Assembly (NCBI RefSeq): GCF_905475395.1
Contig: NC_058337.1
Coordinates: forward strand, 94,916,368 to 94,980,367
Direction of reading: 5' to 3'
Origin: Chrysoperla carnea
Lineage: Eukaryota > Arthropoda > Insecta > Neuroptera > Chrysopidae
Length of the DNA stretch: 64,000 nucleotides
Numbering within the stretch: the first letter of the stretch is position 1; every line of letters begins with the position of its first letter. The translations under genes and the position numbers were made by a program. Below are positions 1 to 14,100 of this stretch, piece by piece. The notes beneath the pieces were generated by a model that saw nothing but the letters and a program-made list of their open reading frames with translations, ran no database searches and had not been told where the DNA came from.

Positions 1-3000
1 GGACAATCTAGGGTATTTTCAGATTTAAAGGCAAAGTACTAAACTCTCGCAGCTAAACCTCACGGTAAGTATCCAAAATTATATTTTCCTAATGAGTCTC
101 CCTAAAAATACAAACCTTATTTTTGTCGAAAAATTTCTGCAATGGTAGCTCATGCTTGTTCCTACTCAATGTAATAAGAACAATCAACGAAACAAACTTA
201 TTACCTATTTGATAAACTGCGTTAGCAAAAATTAGTTTGTTGATCCTAGGACTACTTACTATTGATGTAAAATAAACATTGTTAACAAAAATATATTAAT
301 TTAGTGTATGAAACGTCATCTTTGAATATAAAACAAAATCATATTCCAATTTATATATGTAACCATCCATGAATTCCAAGTGAAACTATTATTTACTTTG
401 GTACATGTAGTGTCACCTATGAATATTAAACGAAAATATCATCGGATTAATAATCTTGTTTATCATACAAAATTTTATCCCTCATTTCACCCCTTCCAGT
501 TTTATTTTCGTGACAAAAAGTAGTTTATGTGCTTTTCAAAGGTCTCTATTACCTTCATTCAGAAATTCATCAAAATTGGTCTAGCGGCTTAGGCGTGAAA
601 ACTAACTGACAGGCAGACTGAGAGCTACGTTCACATTTATAATATTAGTTATGATTCAACAAATTCTTAAACTTCAATAAATTTATACGAACAAATAAAT
701 TTATTATTTAGAGAAATGAGTCTCATGAGCCTGTGACTCATGAACTTATCCAAGAGGCTCAAATAGCACGTAGGCCTGCGTGATATGAAGCTCGGAAAAA
801 TCGAGTTGAGCTTTGTTGCTTATATAAAATTCGAAAACATTTAGAATATCTCCAAAATCTCGAATAAAAGTGGTTAAACTACCTTTCGAAATCCAAAATA
901 AAAATAGAGTGAGACTTGTAGATTTTTTAACTTCAAATTCTACAATTTGTGTGTTCAAGCAAATCGATTATTTCTAAACAAATCAATGATGCTCATTTTT
1001 TGCTAAGCCAGTTTGCAAACCTTTCTGGCCAACTCTTCAGTTTGGCTTGTTGTATAAAAAAATGATATGAAACTATTTATCATACGTTATTAGTCAGCTA
1101 TATTCTCACAGTTATATATAAAAAAGAGATAGTTATTCCTTCTGGTAATGTATTTTATATTCAGCATAGTAAACACAACTATGATGCTGTATAGAACCAT
1201 CGAGGCAAATAGGCATATATCCGTAATTAAAATTTTATTGTCATATGCAACCAGCATTATAGTAAGCTCTGGCAAATCTCGGCTTACCACACATTAGTGG
1301 ACAAGTACTAGCAGTTGACGAGCTGATTCACGAGCATGCATAATGTTTTTATTTACTTCCAAATACTAATGTAATGCTGTTTCAGTACAAAGCCAAAGCA
1401 TAGTCTTGGTTTGTAACATCAAAATCAAGAAACGTTGCTGATCAGACCAGTAAAGCCAAAACAGAAAACGCTTGCACCATTACATAGATAGCTCCAGTGA
1501 TGATTATTCGAAAGATGTTTCAAACAACCGTTGGTATTGTCCTGTAAGCTAAATAGGCCGGGCGAGAATCACTATCGACCATGAAATTAAGGACTCCACG
1601 ACGCCGCTTGGCACTACTTGTAGAAGAGTAGAAGGTAGGGGTTGATATTTTACCTACCAAATCATTTTCACAACTAGCTTGAAAACCATGGAGTAAATGA
1701 AAATAAGCAACAAACATAAGTTCTATCTGATTTAATTTCACAAAGCACGATTAGATAGAAAAACGACACTCTGTGAAACTTTTTCAAACCGCCCCCAAAA
1801 TGTTATTCGGATCGTTCTGATCAAACGCTTTCACAGCCACAAAATTTTTTAACGAGTAGTTTTCGAGCTGTTGTTTCACAGAAAGCTATTTTTTTTTTCT
1901 AATCATGCAGCCTTTGAATTTTATTTAAAATACTATAAAAAAAAAATAATAATAAACTCATTTCAATGCCTGAAGAAATCAGTAATCGGTGAAAGTCATC
2001 AAATACTACAAACTTCCTCTTCTAAGCAATCCCATGTAAAATGAAGTGAAATAAAATGTTGTCTTTAAAAGGTCATAACACGGCAAATATGAATTTTAGA
2101 CAAACAGGCTTTTGTACTAAAACCACAAATCTTAAATCTTAAACCATTATAAAAAATCGGCAGATAAAATCGTCAAAGCACACAATTTATTACCACGGGG
2201 CAGGGTGCATCCAACGACATTATTGTGGATCTATAAGTTTAAATGCCAAAGACTCAATTTGTTGAACTCTCAATTGAATTTTTATACATTAAACCGAAAC
2301 CGCTAAAAATTCTTAGTAAATCTGTCACTCAAAGTTTTGAATCAACCTGTATGTATGTCGATAATAACTGTATATATAATTTATATAGTTTATTAATACG
2401 ACCAATGTACTAAGTTTTAATGAACTTGATTGTATACAAGCATTACTCCAATAGAAATGTTACCAATAACAACTTTGGCTACAATGTTCAATTCATACTA
2501 ACATGGGAGACAAATAAATCTAATTTAGTTAATAATTCAAATACACTTTAGGCATCTTTATTAAGGTAGATAGATATCTATACGTACGTTTAATAAATAG
2601 CTGTATAAAGTTCTTTAAATATCGAATCCACATGAGTATATATATATAACTTCAATTATAAAATTTGACCAAGTTGTTGAAGATTTAGCAGTAACTAGGA
2701 TATTAACTTGGAACTGAATTATAGGTACAATCAATTCCAAATTTTGCACGCATAATAGGCTTTTGTCCACTAAGAATAAATCGGATGGATAAGAGTTTCT
2801 ATTATGATTAATCATGATATGTAGATAACAAACACAAAATTATTTTTAATAAGAAATAAAGATTAATATTATTTTTAGAAAATAAATTCAGTAAAATTAG
2901 GCATTCAGTCACGTGACAGCAAACACCAATCAGAATGTGTTACGTCACGATTTGCCAAACGCTAGTAATGCTGTTTACATTTTAATAGAAGGAAGCAGGT

Positions 3001-3155
3001 TACTTGATTTATTGTCATGCACAAAAGTGATGGTTTACTTACAACTTCTTACAACTTTCATACACAAAAATGATTGCTTCTCAAGTCGCGAAGTCATTTA
3101 TGGCACTATGACACTCTGCACTGTGTTCGAAGTAAATTTGAAAATGCGTCCATTC
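1..3155. other. Gene-free AT-rich stretch
   Basis: I see no exon with a recognisable protein or splice structure on either strand. The part at about 480-655 looks like the tail of an old interspersed repeat, with the phrases CATCAAAATTGGTCTAGCGG and CACATTTATAATATTAGT that recur in many insect repeats. The remainder is low-complexity AT-rich sequence. Confidence 0.5.
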
Positions 3156-3712
3156 AGTTTCGTCCCAAGTTTGTAACGCTTAAAAATATTAATGCTACGA
3201 AAAAAATTTTGGTATAGGTGTTCATAGAATCACCTAATTAATCCATTTCCGGTTGTCCGTCCGTCCGTCCGTCCGTCTGTGGACACGATAGCTCAAAAAC
3301 GAAAAAATATATCGAGCTGAAATTTTTACAGCGTACTCAGGACGTAAAAAGTGAGGTCAAGTTCGTAAATGAGCATCATAGGTCAATTGGGTCTTGGGTT
3401 CGTAGGACCCATCTTGTAAACCGTTAGAGATAGAACAAAAGTTTAAATGTAAAAAATGTTCCTTATAAAAAAATAAAAAACTTTTGTTTGAAACATTTTT
3501 TTTAAAACATCACTGTTTACCCACGAGGGCGTTAATTAGGTGCAAATTTTATAGTATGAATTAATATAGGAATATCAGTTGTGTGTGTGTCTATTTAAAA
3601 GTGAATATCTTTTGTTATTTACGTGACGTCAAAAAAACAAACGATTGCGCATCAACACTGTCTATACATGGTATTTCAACAATTAACTCAGTCAATTGTT
3701 TGTTTTCACTTG
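3156..3712 (+). mobile_element. DINE/mini-me-like repeat with (GTCC)n core, copy A
   Basis: This is one of at least four long copies of a roughly 560-600 bp family in the window; the others lie near 23652-24213, 40741-41195 and 48361-48958. The element has a GTCC/GTCT microsatellite core near 3254-3280, followed by a conserved block (GGACACGATAGCTCAAAAAC) and an end with TTGTTTGTTTTCACTTGT. It has no coding capacity. Short elements with a (GTCY)n core are known from flies as mini-me or DINE-1/INE-1 and are relatives of Helentrons. That assignment is an inference from the core, not from end structure. Confidence 0.6.
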
Positions 3713-4906
3713 TTTTTTTTTAATATGTAATACTTTTGGTGTAAATTAGATATTAATGTAACGTATAAACCATTTTTTCATATTTAAGACCTATTATTAT
3801 GATTGAATTTCTGATATTAATACTCCACCGATCAAAATAATGTTAATTGCTTCACCAAAAAAATGTTTTCTAAAACAAAACTTCAGAACGTGCCTAGTTT
3901 TTTACCATAGAGATAATACCATAGAGCTACAAAGTGTTGTCGCCCAGCTTTAGCCATAATAGTATATGTATATACAGAACATGTGTTATCTGCGCGCTTG
4001 ATTGTAGTTGAGATTATTATTGGCTGAGAGGCACTGGCAGAGACAGAAGAACTATATCTTTCGCTGGGGTCAAGAATTTATTTATTACGTTCCCTATGTC
4101 TATACAGCTCTAAGATATTATTTTTATATCTATGTTTTTACACAGCTACGTCAAACATAGCATGTAAAAAACCTGTAAGTATCTAACATCATCATATACA
4201 GTAATAGGAAAAAGTTCGATAACACTTAAATCATCATCATTGTCATATCATTGTCATAGCAGAGACAAGGATCAGCTTTATAAGTCGTCATTTCCACATT
4301 TGTATCTACTCTAAATTCTTTTTAATGTGTATGTGATTGTTTGCGCTTAGCGTAACAAAAAACTACTAAAACCGAGTACATTGAAAACAATGCAAGTCCC
4401 CAAAACAAGTAACGGTGAATTTTTTCCCAATCCATTTCCATCGTTTTTCAAATTCGCCTTAAAAACGTGCCCGTATTGTAATCCATTTAAACTCATATAA
4501 ACAGACCTTTATCTTGAACCATTTGAAAATAATTTGAGGGTAGCCGAAATTTTTCCCATCACTAAAGAATAATATTATTATGTAAAGGATGGTAACTTGA
4601 CATATATATAAAGTCGCTGACGACTAATGCTGTTTTTTTTTTGGCTAAAACGATAACGAAATTATCTCAATCCTCTAAAACTAAAAACAGGAAATCATCT
4701 AGTCCTCAAGATTTTAGTCGATAAAAAAATGATTTTGCCCTTGAAGTTTTTAATTTTACTGAAAGGGTAAAGCTCCAAGATGTAAACTTTAATTTCTTGA
4801 TCACTCTGATCGTTTCTTGAATTACCTGTTAGGACTCTCAAACATGACGAGAGTTAATTAATTGCGACTCCTGTATCGTTTTTGAGAAGCCCACTTTGTG
4901 CAAAAT

Positions 4907-5100
4907 ACAGTAGTCTCGATAATCCGAAACGTCCAGTAATCCAAACTCTTTTCGTCCGCCAATTCAACACCACTCTCTATGCCTGTGAGAGTACCAGCGC
5001 TGGATTTATTCTAGGAGCACTTGGGGCTAGTGCTCAGGGCGGCAAATTTTCAGGGGCACCAATTCACAACTACACTTGAAAAGCTATTGATTTTCATTCA
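4907..5100 (-). mobile_element. Truncated pogo/Tigger-type MITE
   Basis: It begins with CAGTAGTCTCGATAATCCGA, a typical pogo/Tigger terminal repeat, and contains CTCTCTATGCCTGTGAGAGTAC. The same interior occurs in reverse orientation in the intact MITE at 61974-62192 (CTCTCTTTGCCTGTGGGAGTAC). The opposite end is not recognisable, so this copy is a remnant. Confidence 0.55.
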
Positions 5101-5609
5101 ATTTTCGAAAATCGGGTTCATTAGATCTCGTTTTGAAGTTTTGAAGTCCTAGGAACCTATTTCAAATCATTTCCGTATGATGTATGCATACAAACTCCTA
5201 GTAATTCTTTTAAACGGCTTGACCGATTGAATTGCGGTTTTGCGTTCTAAAAGGTTCTACAAGGTTTTGGCCGATTGCTAAAAGTCGTATCAAAATCGGT
5301 GATTCGATTAAAATATCGCTGTCGAAAACTTTCAAAAAGAGTAATCGAAACTTTATTCATTTTATGTAAAATTTCGTTAATGGGGTGGCATTTTTTCAAT
5401 GTCAATGTACTACTACCTTCCCTATTTCAAATGAGCCTATGAAGTATCGATGTAAGTTAAAGATATCAAGCAGATCTTATCGATACGAAAATTGGCCACC
5501 CTCTAACATACACGCTATATTACACACAGAGATTGAAAACTTGGTATGTTCAAAGAACAGCAGATAAAGACAAGACAGTAACAATGAAGACGGATGCTAA
5601 ATGAAAATT

Positions 5610-5625
5610 GGGGGGGGGGGGGGGT
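5610..5625 (+). repeat. Poly-G run
   Basis: A run of about 16 consecutive G sits in strongly AT-rich surroundings. It may be a G-quadruplex-prone tract or an assembly-sensitive homopolymer. A shorter G run lies near 41721-41730. Confidence 0.8.
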
Positions 5626-8222
5626 ATTTTTACAAAACAAGGAATAATTAAGGAATTCTTCGTATCTTTGAGGAGACAATTATCGAAGGTCTGTATAATT
5701 ATTTTAAAAATAAAATTAAAACAATGTGAATACTCGTGCGTTAAAATATTTTATTGAAAGATACCTAAATGGTATTACAAATTAGGTTTTTTTTCTAAAT
5801 TGTTTTTCTTTGATGATTTTATTAAAATACAGAATATTTTTCATTCTCATTTATTAATAATAATTATATATATATCACGAGAATATACTTTTTATTTAAT
5901 AATAATAATAATAATAATAATAATCAATAATTAATCAATAGTAACTATTTGTTTATAAGTCTATATTTTACAAAATAATGGAAGCTGATATTTCTTTCCC
6001 GTGTAAATTGATCTTTTTTTGCAATAGTTTGTTCTTAAATATATTAGTTAAACAATATCTACGCCTTAAGAATTTTTTTGGTCAAATTTCACTCCATTTA
6101 CAAATATTTAAAACACAACATTAAACAGATTGTCAAATAATACTAGACATTAACTCTGTTCGCTTCGTCAAGATATATAAGTTTGTATGTCATAATGATG
6201 ATCATTAAAAAATTAAATCAGTAACTGTGTTGTTTCAGAAAATTAATGATGAGTAAATGAATCAGTAATAACTTACAAATATATATGTCAATATTGTAAT
6301 TTCCTTTAGATTGTAAACTAGTTACAAAAAACCACTCCAAATAGCGCTAACTACACATCTATTAACTAAAGTCTGCGTCGAATTAGCACGAGTTGGATTG
6401 TTTTTTGGCACTTTTGTTTTTTTTTTTTTTAAAGTTAAATTTAGAATTTTACTAGTTAGCTTACAATCTGACGAAAATTAATAACAATATTACGTTGACA
6501 TATATATAGATTAAAGAAATGGCTAACAGGGGATCAGTGATGATCAGTGATGATTTAAAAAAATAATAATATATTTTAATAATGTATTTTAATTACGACA
6601 ATTCGTTTTTCATTGTTCGATAGTGTTGCCTAATTATTAATTCCCGACACAAATCGCATTATATTCAATTTTTAATCTAGGAAATTATTTGTGATTGATA
6701 TTAACGAAATCAGTAGCACTGGATATGTCTCATATTATGTCAATCCAAAACCGTATAAAAATTATATATCCAGTGCATACAAATCGTATACAACATAATT
6801 GTGTTTTGAAATTTGACTGGTCTTATCTATTAAAGATATATACACCTGAGTGGAAAGCACTCTCATTTCTACCTCCTTAGTTGCGTTCGCTCTTATCCTA
6901 AGGCTGATGATATCTTTAAGTGCTTACCAATTCATAACTTATTTTTTAAGAAAAACTCAATGACCACCTTTATCCTTAACATGGCAGTATAATTCCCGAT
7001 ACTTAAAAATAATGATCAGTATTTTTTCTCAAATATGTATACAGAGTATACATTATAACAACAGGACTTCATCAAATGGTAGATAACTTTAAAATAATGA
7101 TAATTTATCAATACACTTATAAGCAGACAAGCGTCCCTTTCTAGATATAAGGTGTTGCAATTTTAGAAAATAGGATATTACTGTAAATATTGCCAAAGAG
7201 TTGGCCTAAACAAACTGAAAATTTTTTGCACAATACTACAGACATAGTCAATTGCTTGATAATATTATATTTGCAAAAGTCGGGGGCATTAGAGATTTTT
7301 TTCCAAAACAGAGGGAGACACACTCATATCCCTATCGCTGATTTTCGTATTCTATCACCATAATATATAAATCATGACGGATCCATAACTCATACCGTCT
7401 GTCGTATTTCCAACTTTTCTAAGCAGGCGTTTTGGCTATATTCACAAAAATATCTTTTTTTCTTAAAAAATTTCAACATCCTGTATGTAAAAAAAAATGC
7501 TTTCCTTAGCTATAAGTGTTACTGTTATAACTTGGACCGCCTGTATAATTACATAACCGAGTATTTATAATTGGCAATTAAAGAAATTATCTAGCCGATA
7601 TTCGTATGGAGTTCGTGAAGGAAAACTGAGCGAAAACATTCAAAGGCAAATCGGGTTGTATCGTTCTTATTATTCCAACAGGCATTGATATTTCCATACT
7701 ATATCCATGGTTGGACTTGATTAACGAAGTATTTACCCGAGTGAATATTCTGAATAAAAGAATCCTATTCATGATTTTTAATTTATAAAAAATTTCTAAA
7801 ATCAACCTACAGATGATATTGTACTTTATTTGTAAAATTTAAGCAATTCGCAGTAAGCAATATCGAAAAAGACCCTTTGTGTTTTCAAAAAAATTACCCT
7901 TTTTGTAAATGGAATGAAATATTTAAAGATTTTATGAATCATAAAATAAATGCGGTGTTATCATTTTTTGTACCGTTAATTATATAAAATAATATAAAAT
8001 AATCAATATTTGGTCAATAAAAATTAGTAAAATTCACAAAACTAACGAACAAAAAATGAGGGCTAAAAAGTATCTATTCTTCTTTGAAAAAAGACACAAT
8101 TATCCACAACTAAAAAATTCATTCACAAATTATAAAATTTAACCATAATTTGTTTAATTTTAAATATCAAAAACTTTTTTTTAGTTCTAAAAATAATTTG
8201 AAATTTTTTTAATTTTCGAAGT

Positions 8223-8286
8223 AATACTTATTTATACATAAATTTAAAAAGTACAATACTTATTTGTACATAAATTTAAAAAGTAC
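8223..8286 (+). repeat. 32-bp tandem duplication
   Basis: Two adjacent 32-bp units beginning AATACTTATTT and ending AAAAAGTAC differ at one base. This looks like a recent local duplication with no coding content. Confidence 0.8.
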
Positions 8287-11063
8287 AAATTTTTTACATC
8301 AGCGATTTAGCATATATTTCAGACCAAAAAATCGCAAAAACTCTTTTTATGTTTATTTTTAATTTTATTATTATTTCTAAGCTAATGTAAGCTTTAACGA
8401 CAAATCAAATATTATACTTTATTTGGAATTGAAAAATAATTACGAAAATTTTAGTCAAATAAATTCTAAATTGCCAATGTAATAACAACCGTATAATAAT
8501 ATCCATGCCTTTCTTTGCATGCACGTGCATTTTTTAAGAATATAATTCTTCATCATTCAAACATAGGTGTAATTACACTTCGACTTCCGAATCGGAATCT
8601 AACTTTAACAGCTATTCCACCTTCGCTTCGGCTCCTTTGCCAATTTTTTTTGTTTAAAGTTTCAGGCTGAGCATATTAATTAGATCTTAAATTTCACTTC
8701 AAAATTATCTAAGGCATAGTTAACAATAGGCTTTTCTTATAAATGTATCTTAGCATTACATTCGAATCATAAAAAATATTTTCCTGATACTTTACAAAAC
8801 CGAACAAAAAATGATCGAAGACGTTAAACAAAGCAAACATTAATTTAATACACATTAAGTGCATTTAATTAATAAAACTATTGTCCTTTTGGCAAATAAT
8901 TCCTTAATATTATCACGATTTTGAGCAATACTATTAATATCAATTTATTTAATAGGATTCACCTTTCAATTGTGTGTTTTTTCCTTGGCAATATGGTTTC
9001 AATCGTAATTTAAAATGCACTCCTAATTCTAAACAAATAAAATTTCAATTACTTTTCGAATAAATTTTTCCCTTCAATTCCAATAGAAAAATCTCTCTAA
9101 AATCCTGAGAATAAATAATCAATAGCCAAAAAACGCTCGTTGGAAAGTATTCACAGGATGCAACAAAAATGTAGATTGTGGATTCGTTTTTATGAATATC
9201 TCGTAAACGATAATTCTTCCATAAAAACTTCAACCAAATTAATACTCGTTAAATCAGAATTTCTTAAAATGCAGTCAGATACAAATTATTTGCAAGCGAC
9301 AATTTAACTCTGCAACATTACCAATAATTTTTAATGTTTTTTGGCTATCAATAGTTTATTAACGGATAGGTTATTACCGTAGGTAAATTGTTCCAAGATT
9401 ATCACAATGATTAGAAGGTCATTTACATCATATTTTGTTAAATTTTTGAAAAATAAAATTTAAAAAATACATAGATATTAATAATTTACAATTATTTAAG
9501 GCCTTAAAATTTATTTTCGAATAATTTTTTAAATGTAGTTTGTTTCAATCTGTTTTTTCTCTGGAATACTTTAAAATTTATGAGATTTATGGAAAAATCT
9601 CACCATTAAACAACAAAACCAAAATTGGCATTAAATTTTAAATTTTTATGCATGTTTCCATATTATTCGGCTTCGTATTTTGTCCTTCAAAATTTTTATG
9701 ACCTAAATTATTCTTGATGTGTTTTCACCAATAAAAAAATTTCTATTTTTTTCAAGGGAAAACAATGTTACAATGTACTAAAAGCACTGGCCTTTTGATG
9801 AAAAAACAAATGTACTCTGTAGGATCTTAGACTACATATAAATATTTGATTATAGTAAAATTTTAAAAAAAATTCAATTCATATTTATTGAAAATAATAA
9901 CATCAATCAACAGTAATACACAAAACCGTAATAAAAATTCATTCCTCCAAAATAAATCAAACCACTGGTACAGTAGAAATAAGAACACCCGTTAGATTTT
10001 ACTTTCTGTATTTCTGTAGAACGTATGAAAATGGTTTATGGATGTCATAATTATTTGTTTAATTTACAATTGTTATTACTAAATGAACAGCCATTTCAAA
10101 ATTGTTTTTCTTGTTTCACAATACACTATGAATTTTTCCATATTACACAGAACTTTCTTTCCATTCGTAACACGATTGTGTCTATTATCACGCTAGACTA
10201 CCAAAGTTAAGTTGTAATTTTTACTTGAATAACGTATTATTACAGAGGAAATATTTTTAAAAAAATTAAAATAATTTGAAAATTCTGAGTTTATCTCCAG
10301 AATAGATGAATATTTGCAGTATTATTAGTTCGAAAGCTGCTATTTGGAAAATGATTCTTAATCCTGATTATTAAAAAAAAAAATAAATAAAAAAAAATCT
10401 ACCCTCGCAGGTTCATACAATATAATAATTTATTTTTAAAATCTTTAAAAGAAAAATTTTTAATACAATATTATCTTAGTTTGCTTTGTTAATTCAAAAA
10501 TCATGAACCTAATCTCTACTTATACTTATTCAAATCCCAAATCAATTTTATAAAAAAATTGTGCGAGTAATTACCCACATTTTACTAAATATTTTCAAAG
10601 ATCTTTTTTTCCTTAACTGTATAAAACGAAAAAATCCATAAAATGTCGAACCGAAAAACAATAAATTCTTGAAGGCCATCGAAATTCCTAACTAATTTTT
10701 TTTAATTGGCTCTAGAGTAAAATAATATGAATGTTTTTTTATAAGGAGTACAACAATAAACTCCCACAAAATTAATAAAAAAATAAATAACAAAGAAAAT
10801 AAAAGTATGTTTGAAAATAAATACAAAAAATTATCCGAATTTTCACACAAAAAAATGTAGAGGAGAATTTTTCACTTTTAAAAAATATTAATAAAAAATT
10901 AAAACCACGCTCTATCACGCACTTAATATGTAGGTTGTCTGCACACATACAGCGCGTGTAAAGTACAATAGGAGATAATTAATAATGTAATAATAATAGT
11001 AATAATAATCATAATAATATAATAATAACGTATTAATATTAAATAATTTTTTTCTGGAGAATA

Positions 11064-11069
11064 TTTATT
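11064..11069 (-). terminator. Candidate poly(A) signal of Mo25
   Basis: AATAAA on the minus strand, about 46 bases past the Mo25 stop codon. The position is plausible, though this would give a very short 3' UTR. Confidence 0.35.
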
Positions 11070-11114
11070 AATAGTACACAAAATGGCGGCGTAGGGGCAG
11101 AAGGGCATCTGATG

Positions 11115-14100
11115 TTAATGTGCGGCCTCTGTAGTTGGTTTCAGTTCTTTAATCTGTTTAATTAGGTAAGCCTTTTCATCATTAAATTGTTCATCTTCAG
11201 ATCGATCTGTATGGAATTTGGTTAGAAAATCAACCAATTTATCTTGGTTGCGAAGTAATATATCCAATATTGGTTTCGGCTTATTTGGATTTGCAACAAA
11301 CACCTAAAAGTATCATCCAATACATTAAATCATCATTAAACATTTTTAAATCCGAAAAAAATTTTTACAAACCTTAAAAACGTGGAAGGCCTCAAATTGA
11401 ATATTTCGTGATTTTTCTTTCAACATATTCATCATTAATTTCAAATTGTCTGGATTCGATATATACCTTGTCATCACCTTAAAAACAAAATATTTTCAAA
11501 AGAATGTAAATACGTATCGATTTGTTTTAAGATGTATTTCGAGCAACAAAGTCTTTTGTAAATTAACTAAGTGATTAAATATATCGAGCTTAGTTTTCTC
11601 CCAGGACACTATACGGGCAATAAGCAACTCATATTTTGTCGTCTGTAATTAAGTATATGGTCGCAAATAAATAAAGACGAAAAATGGCAAAATGACATTT
11701 TGTACTATAAATTATATGATAGCTTCGCTCAACACGTGTGTGGAGAAAGGAAACAAAAACTAGTCTATTAAGGCAGAGATAGCACTTTTATATAAAGATA
11801 ATGATTTGTGACCAAGTTACAAATTTTTTAAAAAAATGTATATAAAATAATAGAGTATAAAAAAAATAAAAATGGCTATTCCCAGAAAGATAAAATAATA
11901 GAGTATAAAAAAATAAAAATGGCTATTCCCAGAAAGAAACGTGCTGATCTAAGATGCTCAGCAAATACATTTTTTGGCTAAGTTCTGGGCTTGGCCAAAA
12001 CCAAAATTAACAAATTTGACATTGTATTCTTCTGATAGTTCGCATAATACTCCTAGAGCATTATGGTGGAGACTGTTTTAATTTCCTAACTTCCTCACAA
12101 TTCTTTTTATATGCCTTTCGCAGTTTCAAAAATAATCGCTTGAGGATTAACCATGTCTTCTAATTTAGACTATAATAAGACATTGCGGATTTTATTAGAC
12201 CAATAAATGAGATCGGATAGAGTAAAGATTGGATACCGAAAGTAAACATTGGATATTTGCAGATTCTTAATTTAAAAAATCTATCGAAAAATGTTTTGTA
12301 ATGAAATTTTCTATTAATTTTTGAGAAAGAACACAAAAACAACCTCAATAATTTCTTTAATACTTGTAGTTTATTGAAACCATAGCCCAAAGCCATAGCC
12401 CAAAGCAAACTGATAAATCACATTTGTTAAAGCTTTGAAAATGACGAAATTAATCCCAACAAATTTAATCAACAAGTTGCAGGTATAAAAAAAATATCTT
12501 GAAGAATATACCCATTATATACTTACAGTAAAATTGTGCCTATCTAACAACAATTCTCCCAATAATTTTAAACTTTGACGGCGAGTAACATAATTTTCAG
12601 AATTAAGCAGTCGTTGATAATGATTGAACACTTTGTCATAATTCATTTCCAAAAAATCAGCACATAATATTTTGTGGCGTGTAAGTAATTCCTGAATAAA
12701 AATTAAAATAATAAATATTTTTCGTATTTTTTCAAATATTATTTATTAACCTTAAATGTAGAAAATGCATCAGAAGCAATATCAAATGTAGATACTTCAA
12801 CATAGCGAAAAAAATTGAAAAAATCATCCGAGTACAGCATTATCTTTGCAAGCGCTTCATAACGAGCACATTCTCGTAACATTGTACCACAATTTAAAGC
12901 GATTTCTTGATGTTCGTATCTAGAAATTTACAAATAAAATTTTTTGGATTAAATTTTAAAATAACTTTTTCAAATTGATTTCGTTCTCTGAATCATATAT
13001 TTCTTCCTATTTTATACGTATTTATGCTGTCGGGCCTAAAAACTAAAAAAGAAAAAATGCTTCAAAGTGTAAATTTAAGAGAGGTTCTTTTGATTTCAAC
13101 AAAAAATAGCGCAAAGACCATCAAAACTCAAATGAAAGTCGCCACTGTTCTTTTAATCTAATATAACTTATAAGTTTAGTTATTGTGAACTTTTTCAGGT
13201 ATCAAATAATTTCTTTTGATTCAAGAGCGCTACCATACCAAAAGTATGATATTGTTCAAAATTATTATACGCGAGTAAAAATCGAGTTTAAGGAAGTTCT
13301 TATTATTGCAAGAAATTTTTCATACTTTAAAGTTAAGTGTGAGGCTATTCGTACACAAGCGGGTCTTTAGCGTGAATAGAACGTTAAAAGGGTTAAAACT
13401 TCAGAATCCAACCAACTCCTCTATAGTCGACCAACTCAACCCAACCAAATCAGTGATAACAACCAGCTTTTCAGATAATTTATTTTAAAAAGTATTCACG
13501 CTAGAGACCCGCTTGTGTACGAATAGCCAAATTGTAATAAAATTTTATGTAGCTATAAGCCAATTTTATATTTTAAAGTACCTGAAAGATGAAAAATCTC
13601 AAATATAGTTAGTTAGCGATACTAACTATATATAAATGATTATTAAGAATCAACTTACATAATTGCTGTACACATTATCGAAATCGAATTTTTTTGTACT
13701 TGAATTTTAAAAAACGGGGTTATGTGACACTTTACGATCATTTAAAGATGCTTACAAATTAACATTTTTCGGGCGGCAAATAATGTAGCTAATATTAAAT
13801 ATTTATCAAGGTATATTTTTTAGTTTGAACAAACTAACTCAACCTAAGACACAATGAGTACACGCTGAACATATGATTGATTGTTTATGAAAATTCTTGT
13901 CGTTTTATATAAAATTTTAGAATACATAAACCAAACAATTATTGAAATTTAAGGTTTTCCAATAAGAAAAGTTATTTGAATATCGAATTAAGCCTTAACT
14001 TGAATGTTCTTTTATGATATTTAAATGAGACTCCTATTGGAAAACACTATATATACAATTATGTCATTAATCATTATTTTTCTTAGGCAAATTATCGCCT

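Larger units (their letters stand above)
3713..11063. other. Gene-free AT-rich stretch with small repeats
   Basis: No protein-coding exon was recognised. Visible items are a half pogo-type MITE at 4907-5100, a run of G at 5610-5625, an (AAT)n-like run near 5900-5930, and a 32-bp tandem duplication at 8223-8286. Short open frames here have no splice context or family resemblance and are treated as chance. Confidence 0.5.

Noticed and set aside
1520-1741. A 73-codon minus-strand frame with a basic stretch
   Set aside because: No family resemblance, no splice sites or promoter context; treated as chance.
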